Origin: Pseudomonas sp. Gutcm_11s
Lineage (GTDB): Bacteria > Pseudomonadota > Gammaproteobacteria > Pseudomonadales > Pseudomonadaceae
Direction: 5' to 3'
Length of the DNA stretch: 64,000 nucleotides
Assembly: GCF_028649395.1 (NCBI RefSeq)
Contig: NZ_JAQSUW010000017.1
Location: 600,387-664,386 of the forward strand
Below the pieces are notes generated by a model. It saw nothing but the letters and a program-made list of their open reading frames with translations, did no database searches and was not told the origin of the DNA. Positions 35,221 through 43,698 of this stretch are shown here, piece after piece (the first letter of the stretch is position 1; each line of letters begins with the position of its first letter). The translations under genes and the position numbers were made by a program.

Positions 35221-35714
35221 CAGTTGCCTTCTTCTTGGTTCAGCGCGCACACCCGATAGCTGAGCTGCGGTGCGGCGAGGGTGAAGTCCAGTGCGGAACG
35301 GTAGCGGATTAGCCAGTCCGGGTTAAGCCGGCGCTGACCATCGGCGCCGCGCTGCCAGCTGCCCGCGGGGTAGGCGGTCAGCGCGTCATCGGTGCTGAGG
35401 GCGAACAACAGGGCGGCGAACAGCTCGCGGGCCTCGGCATTCGGTGGCAGCAGGCCGTCGTTGCGCCACTCGCCGTCTTGCAGCAGCTGGCGCGCCAGCG
35501 GCACGCCGAGCGGGTCGAACAGCGACCAGCGCAGCGCCTCGCCTTCGGCCTGGATCACCAGCAGCCAGTCGCGCTGCTCAGCACTCTGCGTGCGTTCGAT
35601 CTGCAGGCTGATGGGCAGTGCGGCTGTCAGTGCGGGGCTGCTCACCGGCACGGGCGTGTGCCCGGCGCAGGCGCCGAGCAGCAGGGTCATGGCGAGCAGT
35701 ACAGCGCGCAGCAT
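35220..35714 (-). CDS. DUF3261-type lipoprotein (ApeN-like)
   Basis: This 164-residue protein has a lipoprotein signal (MLRAVLLAMTLLLGAC, Cys at 16). The mature domain (QIERTQSAEQRDWLLVIQAE, RWSLFDPLGVPLARQLL) has the look of the DUF3261 family found in aryl polyene clusters. Together with the LolA-like and MMPL proteins it probably helps move or anchor the pigment in the outer membrane; the exact role is not established. It overlaps the methyltransferase stop (TGATG) and the apeO start. Confidence 0.82.
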   Translation of the reverse strand: MLRAVLLAMTLLLGACAGHTPVPVSSPALTAALPISLQIERTQSAEQRDWLLVIQAEGEALRWSLFDPLGVPLARQLLQDGEWRNDGLLPPNAEARELFAALLFALSTDDALTAYPAGSWQRGADGQRRLNPDWLIRYRSALDFTLAAPQLSYRVCALNQEEGN

Positions 35715-36424
35715 CACGGCTTGCGGGCCACCGCGTTGACCAGGGTCTCGTCGCGCTGGCCGAACGACTTGGCCTTGACGATGCCCCAGCGCTCCAGCAG
35801 GCCGAAGTCCTTGGAACGGCTCCACCACAGGTAGGGGTAGGAGACGTTGTGTTCCTCGAACTGGAAGCCCTGCTGGCGCAGCATGCCCAGGTATTCCTCG
35901 GCGCTCTTCTGCACATGCATCGGGTGGCGGAACAGCCAGCGGATCACCCAGGTGTCGATGTAGAACTTGGTCGACTCGGCGAACAGCAGCAGGCCGCCCG
36001 GTTTCAGCACACGCCAGAACTCGGCCAGGGCCTGTTCCTGCTCGACCAGGTGGTGGAAAGTCTGGTGGCAGAACAGGATGTCGACGCTGGCGTCCGGCAG
36101 GTCGATGGCCGCGCAGTCGCTGGCGATCAGCTGCACGTCGAGGCCCAGACGCTCGGCCTCGGCGCGCGAGCAGTCGAGGCTGTGCGGGTCGGCATCCAGG
36201 CCGATCATCCGCGCCGGGGCGAAGGCCTCGTTGAGCAGGCCGAACGAGCGGCCCTGGCCGCAGCCGGCGTCGAGCAGCACCGGTGCCTGCGGCAGTGGCG
36301 CGTCGACCAGGCGCTTGAGGTCGTTGATCGCCACGCGCAACACGTGGTGGTGCCACACGTGGCTTTGCAGGAACCAGAAGCCGAAGCGGGTTTCCTCGAC
36401 GTAGGTAGGGGCGGCGCGTTCCAT
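35714..36424 (-). CDS. SAM-dependent class I methyltransferase (ApeB-like)
   Basis: This 236-residue Rossmann methyltransferase has motif I in LLDAGCGQGRSFGLL, the acidic residue in IGLDADPHSLD, and a post-motif LPDASVDILFCHQTFHHL. It most likely methylates the aromatic head group; known aryl polyenes carry methyl or methoxy groups there. ATG 36424 (MERAAPTYVEETRFG) is chosen, 13 bases after the flavoprotein gene's stop. Confidence 0.85.
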   Translation of the reverse strand: MERAAPTYVEETRFGFWFLQSHVWHHHVLRVAINDLKRLVDAPLPQAPVLLDAGCGQGRSFGLLNEAFAPARMIGLDADPHSLDCSRAEAERLGLDVQLIASDCAAIDLPDASVDILFCHQTFHHLVEQEQALAEFWRVLKPGGLLLFAESTKFYIDTWVIRWLFRHPMHVQKSAEEYLGMLRQQGFQFEEHNVSYPYLWWSRSKDFGLLERWGIVKAKSFGQRDETLVNAVARKP

Positions 36425-36437
36425 CGACAGGGTTTCC

Positions 36438-37685
36438 TTAATTGGTCGCGCAGATCTCGGCCAGCACGCCCAGGCGGCGCTTGGGCTCGGCGACATAGGG
36501 GTTCTTCTCGTCCCAGGCGTAGCCGGCGAGGATCGAGGAGATCATGCGGCGGATCTCCGGCGTGGCCTTCTCGTAGAAGATCACGTCCTGGAAGGTGCCA
36601 TCGTACCAACCCTGCACATACACGCGGAACGTATCCACGCCGCGCTTGAGCGGGATGGCGAACTCGTTCTCCCAGTCCACCGCCTCGCCGCTGAGCTGGC
36701 GGTGCAGCAGCCCGGCGGCCATGCTCGCCGAGCGCATGGCGATGGTCACGCCGGAGCTGAACACCGGGTCGAGGAACTCGGCGGCGTTGCCCAGCAGGGC
36801 GAAGCCCGGGCCGTGCAGGCTCTTGACGTTGGCCGAGTAGCCGCCGATGGCGCGCGCCGGGGTGTCCCACACGGCGTTCTCCAGCACCCGGCTCAGCGAC
36901 GGGGTCTCGGCAACGAACTGCTTGAGGCAGGCGTCGAGGTCCTTCGGGTAGCCCTCGTAGTGCTCGGCGGCGGAAACCACGCCCAGCGAGCAGCGGCCGT
37001 TGCTGAACGGGATGGTCCAGAACCACACGTCACGCAGGGTCGGATGGGTGGTGATGAGGATCTTCTCGCGGTCGAAGCCGGAGGCCGGGTCGATGCGGTC
37101 CTCGATGTGGGTGAACACCGCCTGGCGGATCGGGAAGGACGACGGCGTGTCGAGGTCGAGCAGGCGCGGTAGCACACGGCCATAGCCGCTACCGTCGAGG
37201 ACGAAGGCGCACTCGACTTCATATTCGTGGCCGTCGGCCAGGCGACGTACCGACAGGCGCGGGCAGTCACCGGCGAAGTCGGCGGCGTAGATCTCTTCCT
37301 CGTAGCGGATCTCCACGCCCTGCAACTCGGCCTGGTCGGCCAGCAGCTTGTCGAAGTCGGCGCGGATCACCTGGTAGGTCGAGCCCTTGCCTTCGGTGAA
37401 TTTGTCGCGGAAGTCGAACTCGGTGTAGCGCTCGCCCCAGGCGAAGGCCGCACCGTGTTTGGTCTGGAAGCCGGCGGCGGTGACCGCCTCGAGCATGCCG
37501 GCCTCCTCGACGAAGTCGAGGCAGTGCGACAGCAGGCTCTCGCCGATGGAGAAGCGCGGGAAGCGCTGGCGCTCCAGCACCAGTACGTCGTGGCCCTGGC
37601 GCTTGAGGATGGCGGCGGCGATGGCACCGGAAGGGCCGGCGCCGATGACGACGATCTGACGTTGTTCGACTTCAGGAGACTTCAT
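36438..37685 (-). CDS. Flavin-dependent halogenase/monooxygenase-like protein
   Basis: This 415-residue FAD protein has the GxGxxG dinucleotide motif GAGPSG (15-20), the halogenase-type WxWxIP motif as WFWTIP (221-226), and a Lys in TKHGAAFAWG (about residue 76) where flavin-dependent halogenases keep their catalytic Lys. The segment LGNAAEFLDPVFSSGV contacts FAD. These features fit flavin-dependent halogenases acting on phenols or carrier-bound substrates, but related proteins can be hydroxylases or reductases. ATG 37685 (MKSPEVEQRQ) overlaps the previous gene by 14 bases. It probably modifies the aryl head group. Confidence 0.78.
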   Translation of the reverse strand: MKSPEVEQRQIVVIGAGPSGAIAAAILKRQGHDVLVLERQRFPRFSIGESLLSHCLDFVEEAGMLEAVTAAGFQTKHGAAFAWGERYTEFDFRDKFTEGKGSTYQVIRADFDKLLADQAELQGVEIRYEEEIYAADFAGDCPRLSVRRLADGHEYEVECAFVLDGSGYGRVLPRLLDLDTPSSFPIRQAVFTHIEDRIDPASGFDREKILITTHPTLRDVWFWTIPFSNGRCSLGVVSAAEHYEGYPKDLDACLKQFVAETPSLSRVLENAVWDTPARAIGGYSANVKSLHGPGFALLGNAAEFLDPVFSSGVTIAMRSASMAAGLLHRQLSGEAVDWENEFAIPLKRGVDTFRVYVQGWYDGTFQDVIFYEKATPEIRRMISSILAGYAWDEKNPYVAEPKRRLGVLAEICATN

Positions 37686-38820
37686 AGCGGCTTCGTGCCT
37701 CGTTGTTGTGGACATGCCTGCCGAGCAGCGCCGGCAGCAGAGTGGAAAACAGGCTCATCAGCAGCAGGCCGAAGTAGATCAGCGAATCGATCAGCTGCAG
37801 CTGCAGGAGCAGATTGAGGAAGACGATTTCGGTGAGGCCGCGGATGTTCAGCAGCAGGCTCTCGCGCCACTTCACCCGCGCCGCGGCGCTCGGGTCGGCC
37901 CAGTGCAGACCGAGCCAGCTGCCGAGCACTTTGCTCAGTACCGGCAGCGCCAGCAGGATAGCGATGACCAGCCATGAGTAGTCTTGACCTATGCCATGGA
38001 AGTCCACGCGCAACACGCCGAAAGTCAGGATCAGCGGCACTGCCAGGCCGTTCATCAGCAGCTTCCAGGCGCGCTCCGGCAGCGGCAGCACGAATGGCTG
38101 CTTGAGCCAGCCCAGGCACAGCATGTAGGCGATGCCGAAGACCAGCGCGTTGAGCTTGAGCTGCTGGAACAGCAGCATCAGGGCAAAGAACGGCAGGCTG
38201 TAGAACAACGGGTGGCGCAGCTTGAGCAGGCGCAGCAGCAGCGGCAGGGCGGCGGCCAGCAGCGGCCACAGCAGCGCGGCCGGGTGGCTGCTGCCCTGGG
38301 CCAGGCCGAACAGGCTCCAGCACAGGAAGTCCATCAGGATCGCCGCATGCAGCAGGCGTTTGGTGTCCGCCGCCGGGTAGCCGATGCTCTGCAGGAACAG
38401 GTACAGCACCGGGATCGCGGTGATCGAGAACAGCAGGCCGATGCCCACCGAGCTGAGCCAGCTGCGCTCGCCGGGCAGCAGCCAGAGCGAGCAGGCCAGG
38501 CCGGCCAGCATCGGCACCAGGAAGCTGGGCAGGGCGATCTTCACGCAGGCCGGGCTGAGATCGAGGTCGATCACGTCGCTGAGGATGTAGCCCAGCAGCA
38601 GGGCGAAGCACAGGCCGTAGAGCATGCTCAGCCAGGTCGGCGCCAGCAGGTCCTGGGCGCTCAGCTGCCAGTGCGGCTCGACCCACAACAGCAGCAGGGT
38701 GGGAATGGCGATGGCCGCCACCAGCAACTGACCGACGATGGGGATCAGCCGGCGCCCGCCGATGATCGCCATCAGGGCGTAGATCGCCAGGGCCAAAAGC
38801 CAGAATCCGAGCACGGTCAC
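37672..38820 (-). CDS. Polytopic membrane protein, cation:proton antiporter-like
   Basis: This 382-residue, very hydrophobic protein has about 11-12 predicted membrane segments (for example TVLGFWLLALAIYALMAIIGG). The NIRGLTEIVFLNLLLQ segment near the C-terminus resembles the conserved helix of Kef/NhaP-type exchangers (GxxExxxxxLG region). The GTG start overlaps the stop of the MMPL gene. I recall no such gene in the E. coli aryl polyene cluster, so its role here is open: ion balance during export, or a repurposed carrier. Confidence 0.72.
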   Translation of the reverse strand: MTVLGFWLLALAIYALMAIIGGRRLIPIVGQLLVAAIAIPTLLLLWVEPHWQLSAQDLLAPTWLSMLYGLCFALLLGYILSDVIDLDLSPACVKIALPSFLVPMLAGLACSLWLLPGERSWLSSVGIGLLFSITAIPVLYLFLQSIGYPAADTKRLLHAAILMDFLCWSLFGLAQGSSHPAALLWPLLAAALPLLLRLLKLRHPLFYSLPFFALMLLFQQLKLNALVFGIAYMLCLGWLKQPFVLPLPERAWKLLMNGLAVPLILTFGVLRVDFHGIGQDYSWLVIAILLALPVLSKVLGSWLGLHWADPSAAARVKWRESLLLNIRGLTEIVFLNLLLQLQLIDSLIYFGLLLMSLFSTLLPALLGRHVHNNEARSRYEVS

Positions 38821-41144
38821 GCGAGTACCTCCTTGTGCGGCCGCGTGGCGGCCCAGGGCGAGAGCAGGAAACAGAACAGCAGGCCGAGGCTGATGGCCAG
38901 GCCGAAGTTGGCGATGGCCGGGGTCTGGCTGATCAGCAGCAGACCGAACGACATCCACGCGGTGAGCGCCGAGAGCAGGGTGCCGAGCAGGCTCACCGCC
39001 GGCCCGCCGATGTTCTCGCGCATGAGGATCGCGTAGTCGACGCCGATGGCGGTGATCAGCAGCAGGCCGAACAGGCTGAACAGGGTCAGCGGCTGGCCCA
39101 GCCAGCCGAGGCAGGCCAGTGCCGCCAGGGCCGAGAGCAGGGGCAGGCAGATCACCCGTAGCGCGCCGCCGAGGCCGAAGGGCAGGCACAGCAGCAGAAA
39201 GATGGCGGCGCTGGAGATCAGCTTGAGCTCGGCGGCGCTGAGCTGGGTGGCAGCGAACAGGCCGTTCAGCTCACCCAGGCGGTCGATCAGCTGCACGCCT
39301 GGCAGCCCTTCGGCGGCCTGTTGCAGCAGGGCCGCATCGTTCAGGCCCTGCAGGCTGACGATGCCGGCGACTTCGTTCTCATGACGGCCCAGCCACAGCG
39401 GGCGCCAGGCTTCGCCCAGCGGTCCGGCCAGGGCTGCTGCCAGGTCGGGTTGCGGCGAATTCAGCAGCTCGTTCAGTTCTGCGCGCAGGGCCTCTTGCGG
39501 CAGGCCGAGGTCGAGCAACGGTTGCCAGTGTTGCGGCAGTTTGGCCAGTGCGGCGCGCAGCGGCGCCAGTTCGCTATCGGGCGCTGCCAGCTGGCTAAGG
39601 GCGCGGTAGCCGCGCAGATGACCGGCGGCGATGGCGGCGTCCAGACGTGCACTGAGTTCGGCCTGACGTTGCAGCAGCTGTTGTTCGTCGGCGCCGCGTA
39701 CCAGGAAGAACTGGCTGGTGGGCTGCTGGCCGGTCAGCTCGGCGATGCGCCGGGCCTCGCTCATCAGCCTCGGCTCCTGGCCCAGCCACTGGCGCAGGTC
39801 GTTCTGCGGCGCCAGCTGCCACAGGCCACCGGCGCAGAACGCCAGCAGGAGCGCTAGCCACGGCCAGCTGCCAGTGCGCGCCAGCAGGCGTTCGCGGCGT
39901 TGTACCAGGCGCTCTGCCGCGCCGCGCAGGCTGGCCGGCGGCGCCAGGCGCAGGTTGTTCAGCCAGGCCGGCAGCAGGCACACCGAGCACAGGTAGGCGC
40001 CGATCAGGCCGGCGGCGGAGAACAGGGCGATCTGGGTCAGCGCCGGGAAAGGCGTGAAGGCTAGCGCCACGTAGCCGGCCAGGTTGGTGCCCAGGCTCAG
40101 GCTCAGGCCCGGCAGGGTCTCGCGCAGGGCGGCCCAGCTCGACCACTGGCCGTCGCCCCAGCTCTTGCTCAGGTAGTGCTGCGGGTAGTCGGCGGCGACA
40201 CCGACCAGGCTAGCGCCGAGCACCAGGGTCAGCGCGTTGATCTGGCCGAACACCAGCACGCAGGCGGTGCAGCCGGCCAGCAGCGCCACGCCCATCGGCA
40301 GCAGGCTGACCAAGATGCGCGGGCGGCGGAAGGCCAGCAGCAACAGCAGCAGGGTGCCTAGGGTGGCACCGCCGCCTATCAGGGCGATCTCGCGGGTGGC
40401 CTTGGCCTGGCCGGCTGCCGCGTGCAGGGCGCCGCCGGCCGCCAGCAGCTGGCCGCCTTCTGCACTGACGTGCTGGCGCAGCTCGGCGACGGCGGCGGCG
40501 ATCTGCGGCGGCGCCTGCATATCGAAGGCATCGCCGCGGGTGCGCAGGCGCAGCAGCGCCCAGGTGGTACCGTCGTCCTGCAGCAGCAGGGCGCCGCTAC
40601 CGAGGTCGGCCTGGATGCGGCTGCCGGGGTTGAGCGTCTGCTGGGCGCGCAGGCCGAGGCCTAGCCAGTCCTGCTCGGTGGGCAGCAGGCCGAAGCCGGC
40701 GAAGGTGTCGAACAGCTGCTGCGCGCGCTGCTCGATGAAACTGTCCGGCTGCTCGATCAGCAGCTGGCGGTCGGCCGGCGCCAGCAGGGCCAGGCGTTCG
40801 CCGCGCAGCTGCTGGCGGATGGCCTCGAGATCGGCCTGCAGGCTCCACTGCACCTTGTCGAAGCGTCCGCTGGCCTGCCACTGCTCGCCGGCCTGGCGCA
40901 CCAGTTCGATGGCGCGCTCGCGCTGCGGTTGGCCGATAAGGATCAGCAGCTCGCGCGACAGCGGCTCCTGCATGCGCTGCTCGGCCTGCTGCACCAGCTC
41001 GTCGCCGGCACCTTTGGGCAGCAGGGCGAGCATGCTGGCCTGCACCGGCGGACCGTCGCGCCACTGCCAGGCCGCCAGCGCCAGCAGGGCCAGGAGCAGG
41101 GCGCCGAACAGGCGCGGCAGCAGGCGTTGGGCGCTAATGGACAA
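38817..41144 (-). CDS. apeM: MMPL/RND-type exporter (ApeM-like)
   Basis: This 775-residue protein has the MMPL layout: an N-terminal helix, a large periplasmic loop (about 30-250), a six-helix block (VSLLPMGVALLAGCTACVLVFGQ and neighbours), a second loop (about 440-620) and another helix block containing TAIGVDYAILMRENI. The VGVAADYPQHYL and IGVDYAILM segments match the proton-relay helix 4 and 10 of RND proteins. It likely exports the aryl polyene lipid. The start is TTG with an AGGAG site; it overlaps the LolA-like gene by 11 bases. Confidence 0.88.
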   Translation of the reverse strand: MSISAQRLLPRLFGALLLALLALAAWQWRDGPPVQASMLALLPKGAGDELVQQAEQRMQEPLSRELLILIGQPQRERAIELVRQAGEQWQASGRFDKVQWSLQADLEAIRQQLRGERLALLAPADRQLLIEQPDSFIEQRAQQLFDTFAGFGLLPTEQDWLGLGLRAQQTLNPGSRIQADLGSGALLLQDDGTTWALLRLRTRGDAFDMQAPPQIAAAVAELRQHVSAEGGQLLAAGGALHAAAGQAKATREIALIGGGATLGTLLLLLLAFRRPRILVSLLPMGVALLAGCTACVLVFGQINALTLVLGASLVGVAADYPQHYLSKSWGDGQWSSWAALRETLPGLSLSLGTNLAGYVALAFTPFPALTQIALFSAAGLIGAYLCSVCLLPAWLNNLRLAPPASLRGAAERLVQRRERLLARTGSWPWLALLLAFCAGGLWQLAPQNDLRQWLGQEPRLMSEARRIAELTGQQPTSQFFLVRGADEQQLLQRQAELSARLDAAIAAGHLRGYRALSQLAAPDSELAPLRAALAKLPQHWQPLLDLGLPQEALRAELNELLNSPQPDLAAALAGPLGEAWRPLWLGRHENEVAGIVSLQGLNDAALLQQAAEGLPGVQLIDRLGELNGLFAATQLSAAELKLISSAAIFLLLCLPFGLGGALRVICLPLLSALAALACLGWLGQPLTLFSLFGLLLITAIGVDYAILMRENIGGPAVSLLGTLLSALTAWMSFGLLLISQTPAIANFGLAISLGLLFCFLLSPWAATRPHKEVLA

Positions 41145-41742
41145 GGTCGCCGCGCTCCTGCTCGGTCAACGCGTCGCCAGCCTGGCTCTGCGGCATCTTC
41201 AGGACAGTGCGGTCGCCCTGGGTCTCGATCAGTTCGATGCGCTCGACCAGCGCGCCACCGTCGATGCGGATGGCGCTGAAGATCTGCTTGAGCAGCAGCG
41301 AGTGCGGCGTGAGTTCGAGCTGCCAGGCGTGCTGTTCGCCACTGAGCTTGAGGTCGAAGTCGCGCTCCAGGCCCGAACGGTCACCCTTGAGCACGGCGAG
41401 GAACAGGCGGCTCTGCTGGGCGGCCACATCCTGGCCTGGCTGCTGTTGCCAGCCTTCGGCGGTGCGGCGGGCGATGCCGGCATCGTCGATGCGGTAGTCC
41501 TGCTTCAGCGGCTTCTGCAGCAGCCAGAGCAGGCCGTGCTCGCGCGACAGGGTGAACTGACCCTGGCTGCTCAGCGGGGTGGGCAGCGCGCGCAGGTGCT
41601 TCTCCTGCACGAAGGGGCCACGCACCACCGTGGGCTTGGCCAGCTGGGCGCTGAGGTCGGCCAGGTCGAAGGCATGGGCCGCCGGCATCAGCGCCAGCAG
41701 CAACAGGCCCAGGCCCCCACGCAACAGCGGACGCAATCTCAC
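41134..41742 (-). CDS. apeL: LolA-like outer-membrane carrier protein (ApeL-like)
   Basis: This 202-residue periplasmic protein has a signal peptide (VRLRPLLRGGLGLLLLALMPAAHA) and a LolA/LolB-type fold (VRGPFVQEKHLRALPTPL, GLLWLLQKPLKQDYRI, LKLSGEQHAWQLELTP). It is thought to ferry the hydrophobic product across the periplasm. GTG 41742 overlaps the thioesterase stop (GTGA); the longer upstream frame is an artefact of the thioesterase gene. Confidence 0.85.
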   Translation of the reverse strand: MRLRPLLRGGLGLLLLALMPAAHAFDLADLSAQLAKPTVVRGPFVQEKHLRALPTPLSSQGQFTLSREHGLLWLLQKPLKQDYRIDDAGIARRTAEGWQQQPGQDVAAQQSRLFLAVLKGDRSGLERDFDLKLSGEQHAWQLELTPHSLLLKQIFSAIRIDGGALVERIELIETQGDRTVLKMPQSQAGDALTEQERGDLVH

Positions 41743-42164
41743 CCGATGACCCTGGCGACGGCGTCGGTGAACACCTTGGGCGAGGCCAGCAGCATCTCCC
41801 GCGTGGCGATCTCCACCGCCACCTGCACGCTGCTGCCACGGGTCATGCGCTCGCCGGTCGCCACATCGGTGATCAGGTAGTTGATCTTCAGGCGGTTCTC
41901 CCACTCCACCAGGTCGGCGCGCACCTTGATGCGCTGGCCGAACTGGGCGCCACGGATATAACGCACCTGCATGTCGATGATCGGCCAGGCGTAGCCGGCG
42001 TCGCGCATCTGCCGGTAGTTGTGGCCGAGCTTGTCGAGCAGGGCGCAGCGCGCCTCCTCGAAGTATTTGACGTAGTGGCCGTGCCAGACCACTTCCATCA
42101 TGTCGACGTCGAAGAACGGGACGAGAATCTCGATCTCCGCCTGCAGCACGCCTTCCTTACGCAT
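41739..42164 (-). CDS. apeK: 4HBT-type acyl thioesterase (ApeK-like)
   Basis: This 141-residue hotdog thioesterase has the 4-hydroxybenzoyl-CoA thioesterase pattern VPFFDVDMMEVVWHGHYVKYFEEA with Asp (19/21), His and Glu36 as likely catalytic residues. In the aryl polyene pathway ApeK is an ancillary thioesterase that probably clears or releases acyl chains from the ACP. It overlaps the ammonia-lyase by eight bases. Confidence 0.88.
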   Translation of the reverse strand: MRKEGVLQAEIEILVPFFDVDMMEVVWHGHYVKYFEEARCALLDKLGHNYRQMRDAGYAWPIIDMQVRYIRGAQFGQRIKVRADLVEWENRLKINYLITDVATGERMTRGSSVQVAVEIATREMLLASPKVFTDAVARVIG

Positions 42165-43698
42165 ACAGCCCCCAGTGGCGCGTGCGGATGCGCACCAGGC
42201 ACAGGCGCAGCTCGCCTTCCAGGGCGCGGTCTTCGATCACCGGCGGGAAGTCGACGGCGAGCTGTTCGCGCATGGCGGCCAGCGGTGCGGGGATGTCGCT
42301 CTTGCCGGCGCGCTCGCGCAGCCACACGCCCTGGTTGGCGGCCAGCAGGGTGGCGGCGGCGACCTGCTCGGTCAGCTCCAGGCTGCGCAGGGCGTCGCGC
42401 GCGGCGATGGTGCCCATGCTCACCTTGTCCTGGTTGTGGCACTCGGTGGAACGCGAGAACACGCTGGCCGGCATGGTGTTTTTCAGCGCTTCGGCGGTCC
42501 AGGCGCTGGTGCCGATCTGCACGGCCTTGAAGCCGTGGTTGATCATCGCGGTTTCCGCCGGGGCGCCGGACAGGTTGCTCGGCAGGCCGTGGTTGTAGCG
42601 GGTGTCGACCAGCAGGGCGAGCTGGCGGTCGAGCAGGTCGGCGACGTTGCCGACCAGGTTCTTCAGGCTGTCCATGGCGAAGGCGATGTGCCCGCCGTAG
42701 AAGTGGCCGCCGTGCAGGGTGCGCTCGGTCTCGGCGTCGAACAGCGGGTTGTCGTTGGCGCTGTTCAGTTCGATCTCGATGAACTGGCGCAGCAGGCCCA
42801 GGCTGTCGGCCAGCACGCCGAGCACGTGCGGTGCGCAGCGCAGCGAGTAGCGGTCCTGCAGGCGGTGCAGCGGCGGCAGCGGCTCGGCCACGGCCAGGTC
42901 TTCGCGCAGCCAGGCGGCGACCTGGGTCTGCCCCGGGTGTGGCTTGGCGGCGAACAGGCGCTCGTCGAAGTGTTCCGGGTTGCCTTCCAGCGCCACCACG
43001 TTGAGCGCGGTGATGCGCGTGGCCAGCTGCAGCAGGTAGTCGGCGCGCGAATAGGCCAGGCAGGCCAGGGCGGTCATCACCGCGGTGCCGTTCATCAGCG
43101 CCAGCGCTTCTTTCGGGCGCAGGGTCAGCGGCGTCCAGCCGAGTTCCTTGTGCACGTCGGCGGCGCTGCGGCGCTCGCCCTTGTACATCACCTCGCGCTC
43201 ACCACTGAGGGTGGCGGCCACATAGGACAGCGGGGTCAGGTCGCCGCTGGCGCCGACCGAGCCTTCTTCCGGGATCAGCGGCAGCACGTCGTGTTCGAGG
43301 AAGGCCTGCAGGCGCTCCAGCAGCTCCACGCGCACCCCGGACACCCCGTGGCACAGCGACTGCAAACGGGCGGCCAGCACGGCGCGGGTGCTGGCCTCGT
43401 CGAGCAGCTTGCCCAGGCCGCAGCCGTGGAAGGTGAACAGGTGCTGGGGCAGCGCCTCGACCTGGTGCAGCGGCACGGCCACCACGCAGGAGTCGCCGTA
43501 GCCGGTGGTGACGCCGTAGATCACGCCTTCCTTGTCCAGCAGGGTGTCGAGGAAGCGCGCGCCCTTGGCGATCTTCTCGCGGTAGGCGGCATCGTTCTGC
43601 AACTGGGCACGGGCGCCGCGTTGGGACAGGGCGACCACTTGTTCAATGGTCAGCTGCTGTTCGCCGAAGGTCACGTGGTCAAGCGGGTAGGTCGTCAT
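42157..43698 (-). CDS. HAL/PAL/TAL-family aromatic amino acid ammonia-lyase
   Basis: This 513-residue lyase has the MIO-forming Ala-Ser-Gly (A150-S151-G152 in GASGDLTPLSY), the catalytic Tyr in IYGVTTGYG (Y61), and NSANDNP. At the position where histidine ammonia-lyases have a substrate-binding Glu (QEDHVSM) it has Gln423 in NQDKVSMGT, as in tyrosine/phenylalanine lyases; the selectivity pair is F90-H91. It likely makes 4-coumarate or cinnamate as head-group precursor. No urocanase is nearby, which argues against histidine catabolism. Confidence 0.88.
   Translation of the reverse strand: MTTYPLDHVTFGEQQLTIEQVVALSQRGARAQLQNDAAYREKIAKGARFLDTLLDKEGVIYGVTTGYGDSCVVAVPLHQVEALPQHLFTFHGCGLGKLLDEASTRAVLAARLQSLCHGVSGVRVELLERLQAFLEHDVLPLIPEEGSVGASGDLTPLSYVAATLSGEREVMYKGERRSAADVHKELGWTPLTLRPKEALALMNGTAVMTALACLAYSRADYLLQLATRITALNVVALEGNPEHFDERLFAAKPHPGQTQVAAWLREDLAVAEPLPPLHRLQDRYSLRCAPHVLGVLADSLGLLRQFIEIELNSANDNPLFDAETERTLHGGHFYGGHIAFAMDSLKNLVGNVADLLDRQLALLVDTRYNHGLPSNLSGAPAETAMINHGFKAVQIGTSAWTAEALKNTMPASVFSRSTECHNQDKVSMGTIAARDALRSLELTEQVAAATLLAANQGVWLRERAGKSDIPAPLAAMREQLAVDFPPVIEDRALEGELRLCLVRIRTRHWGLYA

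Noticed and set aside
41134..41904. Longer start for the LolA-like gene at 41904
   Set aside because: The extra residues come from the out-of-frame 3' part of the thioesterase gene; GTG 41742 gives a clean signal peptide and a GTGA overlap.
42157..43698. Histidine catabolism gene hutH
   Set aside because: There is no hutU, hutI or hutG nearby, the operon is a polyene cluster, and the His-specific Glu is replaced by Gln.
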